Source: JBHIBA01 sp046758845 (GTDB lineage: Bacteria > UBA8248 > JACPRG01 > G963555815). Taken from it: a stretch of DNA of 13,223 nucleotides. A program made the position numbers and the translations under genes. Below are positions 6,931 to 13,223 of the stretch, one piece after another. Location: the NCBI GenBank assembly GCA_046758845.1, contig JBHIBA010000108.1, positions 1 to 13,223 of the forward strand, read 5' to 3'. The notes below the pieces were generated by a model. That model searched no databases, was not told the origin of the DNA, and saw nothing but the letters and a program-made list of their open reading frames with translations. Positions within the stretch are counted from its first letter, which is position 1. Every line of letters starts with the position of its first letter.

Positions 6931-7449
6931 TCACCGATTCCCGGCCTGATTGGCCCTGCGCCAGTCCGCCGCCAGATGCGCAAGACTTTCTTTCAGGGGG
7001 TCGTCCAGATCGGAAACCGGATTTCGGGCCGGCGCAGGGATCACGTAGCTCGTGTGCCAGATGGGCCTCCAGATCAAGCGGCCATCCTGAGTGCCGACGT
7101 CCCGCACTTCCACCTTCAGGTGGAGGGCGGACTCGCTGTTTTTCTGATGCAGGGCTGCGACGAGGATGTAGATCTGAGGCGCCCGAGTGGGGTCATCATC
7201 AATCCGGATTTGAGGGAGCAGCTTTCGAATCGTATTGAAGGCCGTGTCGCTCAACGCGCCTTTTGCAATTTTGGCGACGGCGGCATCTTCCTGAACCTCG
7301 GTCAACAGGCCAACGACCTTCACGCCGATGAGGGGTTGACACTCGGGTCCGTCCACCGGGGTGATGCACCCGGACCATCCGGGGTCCGCCCAGAAAAGCC
7401 CCCCCGCGAGGAAAATGAGCGTCCCAGTCACCTTGACGAAAAGTTTCAT
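6931..7449 (-). CDS. Small exported protein of unknown function
   Basis: I do not recognise this 172-residue protein. The chosen ATG gives MKLFVKVTGTLIFLAGGLFW, a clear Sec signal peptide (basic start, hydrophobic core), and is preceded by AAGGAG at 7459-7454 with a short 4-nt spacer. A longer frame to 7602 adds 51 Arg-rich residues ahead of the signal and is rejected. The signal ends in WSGC (25-28). That resembles a lipobox, but Trp at -3 is atypical, so either a lipoprotein or a secreted protein with Cys28 and Cys37 is possible. The mature part alternates strands and helices (IYILVAALHQK, LHLKVEVRDVG, IWHTSYVIP) and ends in a helix, LKESLAHLAADWRRANQ. This is reminiscent of small periplasmic or outer-membrane accessory lipoproteins, but no family can be assigned. 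It is divergent from the VOC gene. Confidence 0.7.
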   Translation of the reverse strand: MKLFVKVTGTLIFLAGGLFWADPGWSGCITPVDGPECQPLIGVKVVGLLTEVQEDAAVAKIAKGALSDTAFNTIRKLLPQIRIDDDPTRAPQIYILVAALHQKNSESALHLKVEVRDVGTQDGRLIWRPIWHTSYVIPAPARNPVSDLDDPLKESLAHLAADWRRANQAGNR

Positions 7450-7600
7450 GTGTCTCCTTAGGGGAGCTTCCAGCCGAGCAGGGCGTTCCAGCGAAGACTC
7501 ACCGGTCCTGGTCGCCCGGCCGATGGAGAGGATCCGAATCTCGTCGTCTACCCCTTCTCTCTTATGCCGCCGGGTCTCATGACTTCCCCTTCGACAATTC

Positions 7601-7631
7601 ATTTTACAATCTTGGGGGTGGATTCAGTCAA
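7601..7631 (-). promoter_or_regulatory. Possible promoter of the exported-protein gene
   Basis: On the minus strand TTGACT (7631-7626) and TAAAAT (7606-7601) each match consensus at 5 of 6 positions, with a somewhat long 19-nt spacer. It would give a leader of about 145 nt. No equally good promoter for the divergent VOC gene was found in the same 284-bp gap. Confidence 0.35.
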
Positions 7632-7733
7632 TATGCAGCGGGGCGATCTGTGGGATTCGGCACGGACTTCACGAACATGTTATCCTCCTTCGGTGAAAAT
7701 GGAAGATGAGAAGATGAAGGGAGGGGAGGGCCG

Positions 7734-8126
7734 ATGCTCTCGAATTGCCGGTTTCATCATGCAACGGTGACGATGACCGATCCGGAAAGATCGCGGCGTT
7801 TCTACGGGCAGGTTCTGGGCTTTCAGGACATCACCCCACCGGACTTGGCGAAGAGAGTGGGATTCCCTTTTTTCTGGTTCAATGCGGGGAACGTCCACCT
7901 CCACGTGATCCACAACGAGTCTCCCGAGTGCCGCTCGGGCAAGGACCACCACGGCCCGGCCCGGGCCAACCACATCGCCTTCGCCGTCGATGACATCGAA
8001 CCCGTCAAGGCCAGGCTGGAAGAGGGGGGCATCTCTTACGTGGAAGGACGGATCGGCCTGAAGCAGGTCTACATCGACGACCCCGACGGCAACATCGTTG
8101 AGCTGATCGCGCCGCCCGCGACGTAG
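7734..8126 (+). CDS. VOC-superfamily (glyoxalase-fold) protein
   Basis: The 130-residue protein is a single vicinal-oxygen-chelate unit made of two beta-alpha-beta-beta-beta modules. Module 1 starts FHHATVTMTDPERSRRFYGQ with H9 at the usual first metal-ligand position, and has H57 in VHLHVIH. Module 2 has NHIAFAVDDIEPVKARLEE with H80 and ends YIDDPDGNIVELI with E123. All four candidate ligands are therefore present, which suggests a metal enzyme (lyase, isomerase, dioxygenase or thiol transferase such as a glyoxalase or fosfomycin-type protein) acting in the cytoplasm as a dimer. The substrate is unknown. The ATG at 7734 follows a purine-rich GGGAGGGGAGGG ribosome site, and moving the start downstream to Met14 would lose H9. 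It is 255 nt upstream of the HyuAB fusion on the same strand, close enough to be linked but probably not tightly co-transcribed. Confidence 0.87.
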   Translation: MLSNCRFHHATVTMTDPERSRRFYGQVLGFQDITPPDLAKRVGFPFFWFNAGNVHLHVIHNESPECRSGKDHHGPARANHIAFAVDDIEPVKARLEEGGISYVEGRIGLKQVYIDDPDGNIVELIAPPAT

Positions 8127-8214
8127 GGGGCCCCGATCCGGGACAAGGCGCGTGCTGTGCGGAAACCCGGAAGCCAGAATCCCGCGAGGGAAGGCCAACC
8201 CGCGCCCGCCGCCG

Positions 8215-8244
8215 TTTCCGGCCGCCTGAAAAGATTCGTATATT
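8215..8244 (+). promoter_or_regulatory. Weak candidate promoter for the HyuAB fusion gene
   Basis: TATATT at 8239-8244 is a 5-of-6 match to the -10 box in an otherwise GC-rich gap. The -35 region at the right distance (TTTCCG, 8215-8220) matches poorly, so an activator would be needed. The leader would be about 130 nt. Confidence 0.25.
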
Positions 8245-8381
8245 AAGCGATGAGGGTTCCCTGGGCGGACAGGCCGGGCTTCCGGGATTTCAAGCCCGGT
8301 AAACGGAAGACGGAATAGGCCCTTGGCCTGCCGGCCTTCGCGGCGGGGGAACTCGTTCCCTTTCAGGAAAGGTCGGGGAAG

Positions 8382-11300
8382 ATGATGGCGCGCGAAGAGC
8401 AATATCGGATCGGTGTGGACACAGGGGGCACGTTCACCGATGTTGTCGCAGTCCGCCTTTCCGATGGAAAGATCTTCTCCTCGAAGGTCCCGTCCACGCC
8501 TTCCGATCCCTCCTGGGCCCTGCTCTCCGCCATCGAGACAATCCTCGCGGACGCAGCTGCCGCCGCCCCCCGCGTCTCGGGCGTCGTCCATGGAACGACA
8601 GTGGCGACCAACGCCCTGCTGGAGCGGGAAGACCACAACATGGGGCTCGTCGTCAGCAAGGGCTTCCGCTTCCTTCTGGAGATCGCGCGCCAGAGTGTCC
8701 CGGAAGGGTACGGGAATTCGTTTTTCTGGGTGAAGCCGCCCCGCCTGGCGCCGGTCGAGCGCGTTCTCGAGGCGGGAGGCCGAATGGACTTTCGGGGCCG
8801 CGAGCTGGCGCCGCTGGATCAGGACTCCGTCCGCGGGGCGGCCCGCCGGTTCCGGGGGATGAGCGTCCAGACCGTCGGGGTCTGCCTCCTGCACTCGTAC
8901 GCGAACCCCGCCCACGAGCTCCGCATCCGGGAAATCTTCGCCGAAGAGTTCCCCGAGTGCTTCCTCTCTCTTTCCAGTGAAGTTCTGCCCGAGTATCAAG
9001 AATATGAGCGCGCCTTGACGACGCTCATGGATGCCGCTTGCAAGCCGGTCATCAAGAACTACATCGACCGGGCGGCGGGCCGGGTGAGCGGACTGACGAC
9101 CGGCCGCACCCCCTTCCTCGTGATGAAGTCCAACGGGGGCGTGATGAGCGCTCGGGCGACCGTGGACCGACCCCTGGCCACCGCCCTCTCAGGACCGGCG
9201 GCGGGCGTCCTCGCCGGCGCGGCGCTCGCCTCCGCCGCCGACGTGGGCAAGAGCATCACGTTCGACGCGGGGGGGACCTCGACGGACGTCTCCGTCGTCG
9301 AAGAAGGACAGCCGCTTTACACCACGAGCGGCGCGCTCGGTCATTACGCCGTCAAGATCCCCATGATCGACATCGTCACCGTGGGGACCGGCGGGGGGTC
9401 CATCGCCTGGATCAGCCCGGACGGCCGTTTGCGCGTAGGGCCCCGAAGCGCAGGGGCCGAGCCCGGCCCCATGTGCTACGGCAAGGGCGGCGAGGAGCCC
9501 ACCGTGACGGACGCCGAGCTCGTCCTGGGCCGGCTGCCCGAACGGCTGGTGGGGGGGGCGTTGGCCCTCGACCGGCGCCGGGCGGAGGAGGGGATCGGTC
9601 GAATCGCGGCCGCCCAGGGTCTGCGGCCCGAAGAAGCGGCGCGGGGGGTTCTGGAGGTGGCGGCCTGGAATCAGGCCCTCGCCATCCGTCAGATGACCGT
9701 CAACCGCGGAAAGGACCCCCGGGAATACGCCCTCGTCGCCTTCGGCGGCGCCGGCCCTTTGATGGCGGCGGATATCGCCGAAGTCCTCGGGGTGCGCGAG
9801 GTGATCGTGCCGCCCCAGCCGGGCTGCGGCAGCGCAAAGGGCCTCGTCGAGATGGACCTGCGCAACGATTACGTGCGCACCTGTATCGCCCGCCTGGATG
9901 AGATTCCCCCCGAGGAGCTCGAGGGCCGCTTCCGGGACATGGAGCGCCGGGCCGACGCCGACCTGGACGCCGAAGGGTTGCCCAAGGAAGCCCGGACCTT
10001 CCACCGTTCTGCGGATATGCGGTACTACGGCGAGGGCCAGGAGATGACCGTAGAATTCCCGGACGGGGCGGCGTTTGCCGAGTCTGTCGAAGGGGGGGCC
10101 GGCCGCTTCCACGACGCTTACCGGGCGCAGTTCGGCTTCAACTACCAGGACCGCACGCCGGTCGAGGTCGTCAATTTGCGGCTCACCGCCGTGGGGAAAT
10201 TTCCACGCCCGCCGAGGCGGGAGATCCCTGCGGGCCGAGGGGCCGAGGCGGCGCGAAAGGAAGGGCGTCCCGTTTATTTCCCCGCGACGGGCTACGTGCC
10301 GACCCCGGTCTACGGCCGGGACCGGCTCGGCACGGGGGACCAATTGGAAGGCCCCGCCATCATCGAGGATTTCGGCTCCACCACGGTGGTTCCCCCCGAT
10401 GGCCGTTGCGAATTGGACGCGCGGGGCAACGTCAGGATCCTTCTGCCGGCGCGGGAGGAGAAGGCGGCCTCTTCCGCGGGGACGGGTGCGGTCAGCCCGC
10501 CGGTCAGCCCGGTTGTCCAGGAGATCGTCGAGGGCGCGCTTTATGCCGCCGAACGGGAGATGGAAGACCTTGTTGAGCGCACGGCCCGCTCCCCTCTGAT
10601 CCGCGACATGCACGACTATCGCGTCGGCCTGTTCGGCCCACAGGGGGACAAGCTCACGGGCCGCTCCTATTCGGCCGTCGTCACCCCTGTGCTCAAGAAT
10701 TGGCCCCCGGAGGAAATCCACGAAGGGGACGTTTTCCTGTGGAACGACGTGTATCTTTCGGAAGGCGGCATCGGCCACCTTCCGGACCTTTGCTCCTGCG
10801 TGCCGATTTTCCACCAGGGGAGACTCGCCGCCTTCGCCCTGGTGTTCGGCCATCACGACGACATCGGGGGCATGGTGCCGGGCAGCCTGCCGACGAACGC
10901 CACGGAGGTCTTCCAGGAGGGCATCCTCGTGCCCCCCATCAAGCTCTATGAGCGCGGCGTTCTCAACGAAGGCGCGTACCGGATCATCTTCCGCAACAGC
11001 CGCCTCGGCGAACACCTCCAGGCGGACATCGACGCCGAGGTCGCCGCGTGCCGGGCGGGCGGCGCGCGCCTGCTCGAGCTGTTCGACCGGTTCGGGCGGG
11101 AGACCGTCCTCCGCTGTTTTGACTCCCTCCTGGACAAGTGCGAGCGGGCCATCCAAGAGGAATTGCTGTCGAAGATCGAAGACGGCACGTACGAGTGGGA
11201 GGACTACATCGAGAGCGACGGCGTGGAGCCGAACCGGATCCACGCTCTCCGGCTCAAGATGACCAAGGCGAACGGGCGCCTCACCCTGGACTTCCGGGGG

Positions 11301-12311
11301 ACCTCCCCTCAGGCCCAGGGGCCGATCAACTGGCCGGGCAACTACGCCGGCGGGGCCTTTCTGAAAAAATGGGTCGGACCGATCCTGAGAAACCTGGCGG
11401 GCAGCTACGAGCGCATGTTCGAGATCGACATCAACGAGGGGATCTGCCGGCTGATCGACGTGATCTTCCCCGAGCCGGGCAGCCTCATCACTCCCGTGTT
11501 CCCTGCGCCCACGAACATGCGCACGTTCACCATCCTGAGACTTCTGAGCCTTTTCTGCGGCGTCCTGGGCCTGGCCACGCGCGGCAAGATGCCCGCCGAC
11601 CAGGAAACCATCCGCTACTGGGGTCTTCACGGCCGCGGCGAGGCGGGCAAGTTCTTCCTCTTCCGCGAGATCCTGGGCGGCGGCTCGGGCGGCCGCCCTT
11701 GGGGCGACGGCGTGGACGTCATCCACGTGGTGCCGAACAGCCGCAACCTGCCTGCCGAGTTCAGCGAGAGCCGCTTCCCCGTCCGGGTCGAGCGCCTTGG
11801 GCTCGCCACGGACTCGGGCGGGCCTGGAAAGCGGCGCGGCGGCCTGGGCTACTTCAAGGAGTTCCGGGCGCTTTGCGACTGCGAGGCCCTGAGCAACGCC
11901 GACCGCTCGGTCATCGCCCCTTGGGGGGTGAACGGCGGGCGCGCAGGGGGCCTGTACCGCATCGTCATCAATCCGGGGACTCCAAGAGAACGCCAAGTCC
12001 CCGCCCTGAGCAACCGGGTTCCGGTCAAGGAAGGCGACCTCATCCGTATCGTCACTACGGGCGGCGGCGGATGGGGGGACCCACTCGAGCGGGAGACGGA
12101 CCTCGTCCGAACGGACGTGCTTTGGGGAAAGGTGAGCCCGGAGGGCGCAAGGCGGGACTATGGAGTGGTTTTCTCCGACGAGGAAAACTTCGTAGTAGAT
12201 GAAAAGGCCACGACTGCCCTACGCGAGCGCATGCGCGCCGAGCGGGGCGAGCCCGCGTTCTTCGACCACGGCCCGAATTTCCCTGCGCTCAAGGAGGCCA
12301 GGACGGTCTGA
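8382..12311 (+). CDS. ATP-dependent hydantoinase/oxoprolinase, HyuA-HyuB fusion
   Basis: This 1309-residue protein joins both subunits of the N-methylhydantoinase/5-oxoprolinase family, which hydrolyses a cyclic amide bond with ATP. The HyuA half (about 8-690) shows the ASKHA-type phosphate motifs GVDTGGTFTDVV (11-22) and FDAGGTSTDVSVV (from F294), HGTTVATNA (70-78) and GTGGGS (335-340). A Pro/Ala/Ser-rich linker spans about 690-710. The HyuB half starts VVQEIVEGALYAAEREMEDL and contains WNDVYLSEGGIGHLPDL (787-803), HHDDIGG (824-830), APWGVNGGRAGG and GGGGWGDPLERE (from G1227), all characteristic. The order and length match full-length 5-oxoprolinases, and no frameshift is needed. Hydantoin, N-methylhydantoin, 5-oxoproline or a carboxylase-type substrate cannot be separated from sequence alone. 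The start could be either of two adjacent ATGs (8382, 8385). The DUF1326 gene follows after 88 nt. Part of the C-terminal coding sequence recurs at the window end. Confidence 0.92.
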   Translation: MMAREEQYRIGVDTGGTFTDVVAVRLSDGKIFSSKVPSTPSDPSWALLSAIETILADAAAAAPRVSGVVHGTTVATNALLEREDHNMGLVVSKGFRFLLEIARQSVPEGYGNSFFWVKPPRLAPVERVLEAGGRMDFRGRELAPLDQDSVRGAARRFRGMSVQTVGVCLLHSYANPAHELRIREIFAEEFPECFLSLSSEVLPEYQEYERALTTLMDAACKPVIKNYIDRAAGRVSGLTTGRTPFLVMKSNGGVMSARATVDRPLATALSGPAAGVLAGAALASAADVGKSITFDAGGTSTDVSVVEEGQPLYTTSGALGHYAVKIPMIDIVTVGTGGGSIAWISPDGRLRVGPRSAGAEPGPMCYGKGGEEPTVTDAELVLGRLPERLVGGALALDRRRAEEGIGRIAAAQGLRPEEAARGVLEVAAWNQALAIRQMTVNRGKDPREYALVAFGGAGPLMAADIAEVLGVREVIVPPQPGCGSAKGLVEMDLRNDYVRTCIARLDEIPPEELEGRFRDMERRADADLDAEGLPKEARTFHRSADMRYYGEGQEMTVEFPDGAAFAESVEGGAGRFHDAYRAQFGFNYQDRTPVEVVNLRLTAVGKFPRPPRREIPAGRGAEAARKEGRPVYFPATGYVPTPVYGRDRLGTGDQLEGPAIIEDFGSTTVVPPDGRCELDARGNVRILLPAREEKAASSAGTGAVSPPVSPVVQEIVEGALYAAEREMEDLVERTARSPLIRDMHDYRVGLFGPQGDKLTGRSYSAVVTPVLKNWPPEEIHEGDVFLWNDVYLSEGGIGHLPDLCSCVPIFHQGRLAAFALVFGHHDDIGGMVPGSLPTNATEVFQEGILVPPIKLYERGVLNEGAYRIIFRNSRLGEHLQADIDAEVAACRAGGARLLELFDRFGRETVLRCFDSLLDKCERAIQEELLSKIEDGTYEWEDYIESDGVEPNRIHALRLKMTKANGRLTLDFRGTSPQAQGPINWPGNYAGGAFLKKWVGPILRNLAGSYERMFEIDINEGICRLIDVIFPEPGSLITPVFPAPTNMRTFTILRLLSLFCGVLGLATRGKMPADQETIRYWGLHGRGEAGKFFLFREILGGGSGGRPWGDGVDVIHVVPNSRNLPAEFSESRFPVRVERLGLATDSGGPGKRRGGLGYFKEFRALCDCEALSNADRSVIAPWGVNGGRAGGLYRIVINPGTPRERQVPALSNRVPVKEGDLIRIVTTGGGGWGDPLERETDLVRTDVLWGKVSPEGARRDYGVVFSDEENFVVDEKATTALRERMRAERGEPAFFDHGPNFPALKEARTV
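12229..12277 (+). repeat. HyuB-tail segment, copy A of a 49-bp direct repeat
   Basis: This part of the HyuB 3' coding region, starting GCATGCGC and ending GCCCGAA, aligns without gaps to 13067-13115 with 44 of 49 identical bases. Both copies are in coding frames and encode MR[A/T]ERGE followed by FDH-PN. Confidence 0.85.
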
Positions 12312-12399
12312 GGCGTTCGGAAAGAACCGGGCGAAATTATATCCGGACCGCTGGGGCCGGGTTTGGCTGCACGATCACTTCAAGCGAAGAGGGGGAAAA

Positions 12400-13035
12400 A
12401 TGGCAAACATTTCGTGGAGCTTGAGGGGCCCAGAGTACGCGAACTGCAACTGCAACTGGGGGTGTCCGTGTCAATTCAACGCCCCGCCCACCGACGGATC
12501 TTGCCGGGGCCTGGGGGCCATGAGAATCGACGAGGGGCATTTCGGCGACGTCCGCCTCGACGGCCTTTGCTGCGTGTTTACGTGCAGTTGGCCCGGCGCG
12601 ATCCACGAGGGGAACGGCGCCTTCCAGACGATCATCGACGCGCGCGCCGACGACAAACAGCGCGAAGCGCTGGTGAAGATCCTCCACGGAGAAGAAACCG
12701 AGCTGGGCGCCACCCATTTTCAGGTTTTCAGCGCGACGATGACCGCCATCCACGAGCCACTCTTTGAGCCCATCGAGTTCACCGTCGATGTGGACAAGCG
12801 CACAGCGCGTTTGGTCGTGCCCGGAATCATTGAATCGGTTGGGGAGCCCATCCGCAACCCCGTTACCGGCAAGGAGCACCGCGTCCGCGTCACTCTGCCC
12901 GATGGGTTCGAGTATACCGAGGCCGAGTTCGGCAGCGGCTCGACCAAGGCCAAAGGCGCAATCGAGCTCGATTTCACTGACAGGTACGGCCAGTTCGCGA
13001 TGCTCCACCTAACCCAGAGCGGCCCAGTCCGGTAG
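12400..13035 (+). CDS. DUF1326 family protein
   Basis: The 211-residue product starts MANISWSLRGPEYANCNCNW and carries the hallmark cysteine cluster CNCNWGCPC (16-24) of DUF1326. Further family-like features are the GLGAMRIDEGHFGDVRLDGL and SWPGAIHEGNGAFQTIID stretches. A second group of cysteines lies around GLCCVFTCSW. The function of the family is not established. The cysteine pattern suggests metal or redox chemistry, and no signal peptide is visible. The ATG at 12400 has a close GAGGGGG ribosome site. An in-frame extension back to 12199 overlaps the HyuB end, is Ser/Arg-rich and is rejected. It lies 88 nt after the HyuAB fusion on the same strand and may share its transcript. A DUF2182 membrane partner, often seen beside DUF1326 genes, is not present before the window ends. 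Confidence 0.88.
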   Translation: MANISWSLRGPEYANCNCNWGCPCQFNAPPTDGSCRGLGAMRIDEGHFGDVRLDGLCCVFTCSWPGAIHEGNGAFQTIIDARADDKQREALVKILHGEETELGATHFQVFSATMTAIHEPLFEPIEFTVDVDKRTARLVVPGIIESVGEPIRNPVTGKEHRVRVTLPDGFEYTEAEFGSGSTKAKGAIELDFTDRYGQFAMLHLTQSGPVR

Positions 13036-13066
13036 TTTCTGTCAGCCAGAGTGTGCGTACAAAGGG

Positions 13067-13164
13067 GCATGCGCACCGAGCGGGGCGAACGCGCGTTATT
13101 CGACCACAGCCCGAACATTGAGCCTCTGCGGGAAAAACTTAAAGCGTCTGGGGTGATTTACTAA
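13067..13164 (+). pseudogene. Orphan fragment of a HyuB C-terminus
   Basis: An open frame of 31 codons (ATG 13069, TAA 13162-13164) begins MRTERGERALFDHSPN and ends in KASGVIY. Its first 22 residues match the C-terminus of the HyuAB fusion at 15 positions, and 49 bp match at the DNA level with 44 identities. Nothing HyuB-like precedes it: DUF1326 ends at 13035 and only 31 unrelated bases intervene. It is therefore most simply the leftover tail of a second hydantoinase B gene or the product of a rearrangement. Its third codon positions after the matching part are less GC-rich (CTT, AAA, TCT, ATT). A real small gene is possible but there is no clear ribosome site. Confidence 0.55.
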
Positions 13165-13179
13165 CAGGAGCGCGTAATC

Positions 13180-13215
13180 GTTGACATGTCATCTCTGAAA
13201 GCGCGACGTGTCAAC
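13180..13215. repeat. Inverted repeat near the window end
   Basis: GTTGACATGTC (13180-13190) and GACGTGTCAAC (13205-13215) pair at 10 of 11 positions around 14 nt. The left arm overlaps a perfect 10-bp palindrome, TGACATGTCA (13182-13191), and contains TTGACA, an exact -35 hexamer, with no good -10 at the right distance. It could be an operator, or terminal repeats of an insertion sequence starting beyond the window. Neither can be shown. Confidence 0.4.
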
Positions 13216-13223
13216 GGGGACCT

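Noticed and set aside
7680..8999. A 439-codon minus-strand frame across the VOC gene and the HyuA start
   Set aside because: It spans two well-supported plus-strand genes and their gap, and has no recognisable domain.
9189..11996. A 935-codon open frame on the minus strand opposite HyuAB
   Set aside because: It is antisense to a gene with clear family motifs, has Arg/Pro/Ala-rich composition without domains, and is the usual by-product of high GC3 coding on the other strand.
12199..12399. N-terminal extension of the DUF1326 gene overlapping HyuB
   Set aside because: The extra 67 residues are Ser/Arg-rich shadow sequence. The ATG at 12400 has a good ribosome site and gives the standard family start.
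1..13223. CRISPR array, tRNA or rRNA genes, intact insertion sequence
   Set aside because: No regularly spaced repeats, no cloverleaf-like segments, no conserved rRNA stretches and no transposase frame were found on either strand.

Overview
This is a GC-rich (by eye well above 60 %) bacterial window with eight convincing protein genes, no RNA genes, no CRISPR array and no recognisable transposase. Nothing fixes the taxon. The gene set (ATP-dependent hydantoinase/oxoprolinase fusion, ATZ/TRZ-type amidohydrolase, NCS2 nucleobase permease, DUF1326 protein) and the GC content would suit an uncultured soil, sediment or marine lineage such as Desulfobacterota, Methylomirabilota, Rokubacteria or Tectomicrobia. 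That placement is inference only.

Layout. Bases 1-629 hold no credible gene. They contain three successive hairpins, one of them a perfect 17-bp inverted repeat, and a two-copy tandem repeat whose second copy carries an exact 24-bp insertion. A GT39/ArnT-like membrane glycosyltransferase (630-2672, +) is followed after 10 nt by an amidohydrolase (2683-4077, +), which most likely starts at a TTG whose Shine-Dalgarno overlaps the upstream stop codon. A strong bidirectional terminator (4100-4132) separates it from a convergent NCS2 xanthine/uracil-type permease (4186-5634, -), which has a long structured leader. Two more minus-strand genes follow: a tandem-ACT protein with an unfamiliar C-terminal domain (6039-6719) and a small exported protein of unknown function (6931-7449). 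A divergent VOC/glyoxalase-fold gene (7734-8126, +) precedes a 1309-residue HyuA-HyuB fusion (8382-12311, +) and a DUF1326 gene (12400-13035, +).

The window ends with a 49-bp, about 90 % identical copy of the end of the HyuB coding region (13067-13115). It sits in a 31-codon orphan frame downstream of DUF1326, so the right-hand end has been rearranged. An inverted repeat (13180-13215) follows.

Functionally, three genes could cooperate in taking up and degrading a cyclic amide or nucleobase-like compound. The permease would import it, the amidohydrolase would deaminate or dechlorinate a ring carbon, and the HyuAB fusion would use ATP to open a hydantoin- or oxoproline-like ring. The known parallel is creatinine to N-methylhydantoin to N-carbamoylsarcosine. 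These genes are spread over several transcription units, so the pathway link is a hypothesis. The glycosyltransferase, ACT protein, exported protein and DUF1326 gene have no evident role in it.
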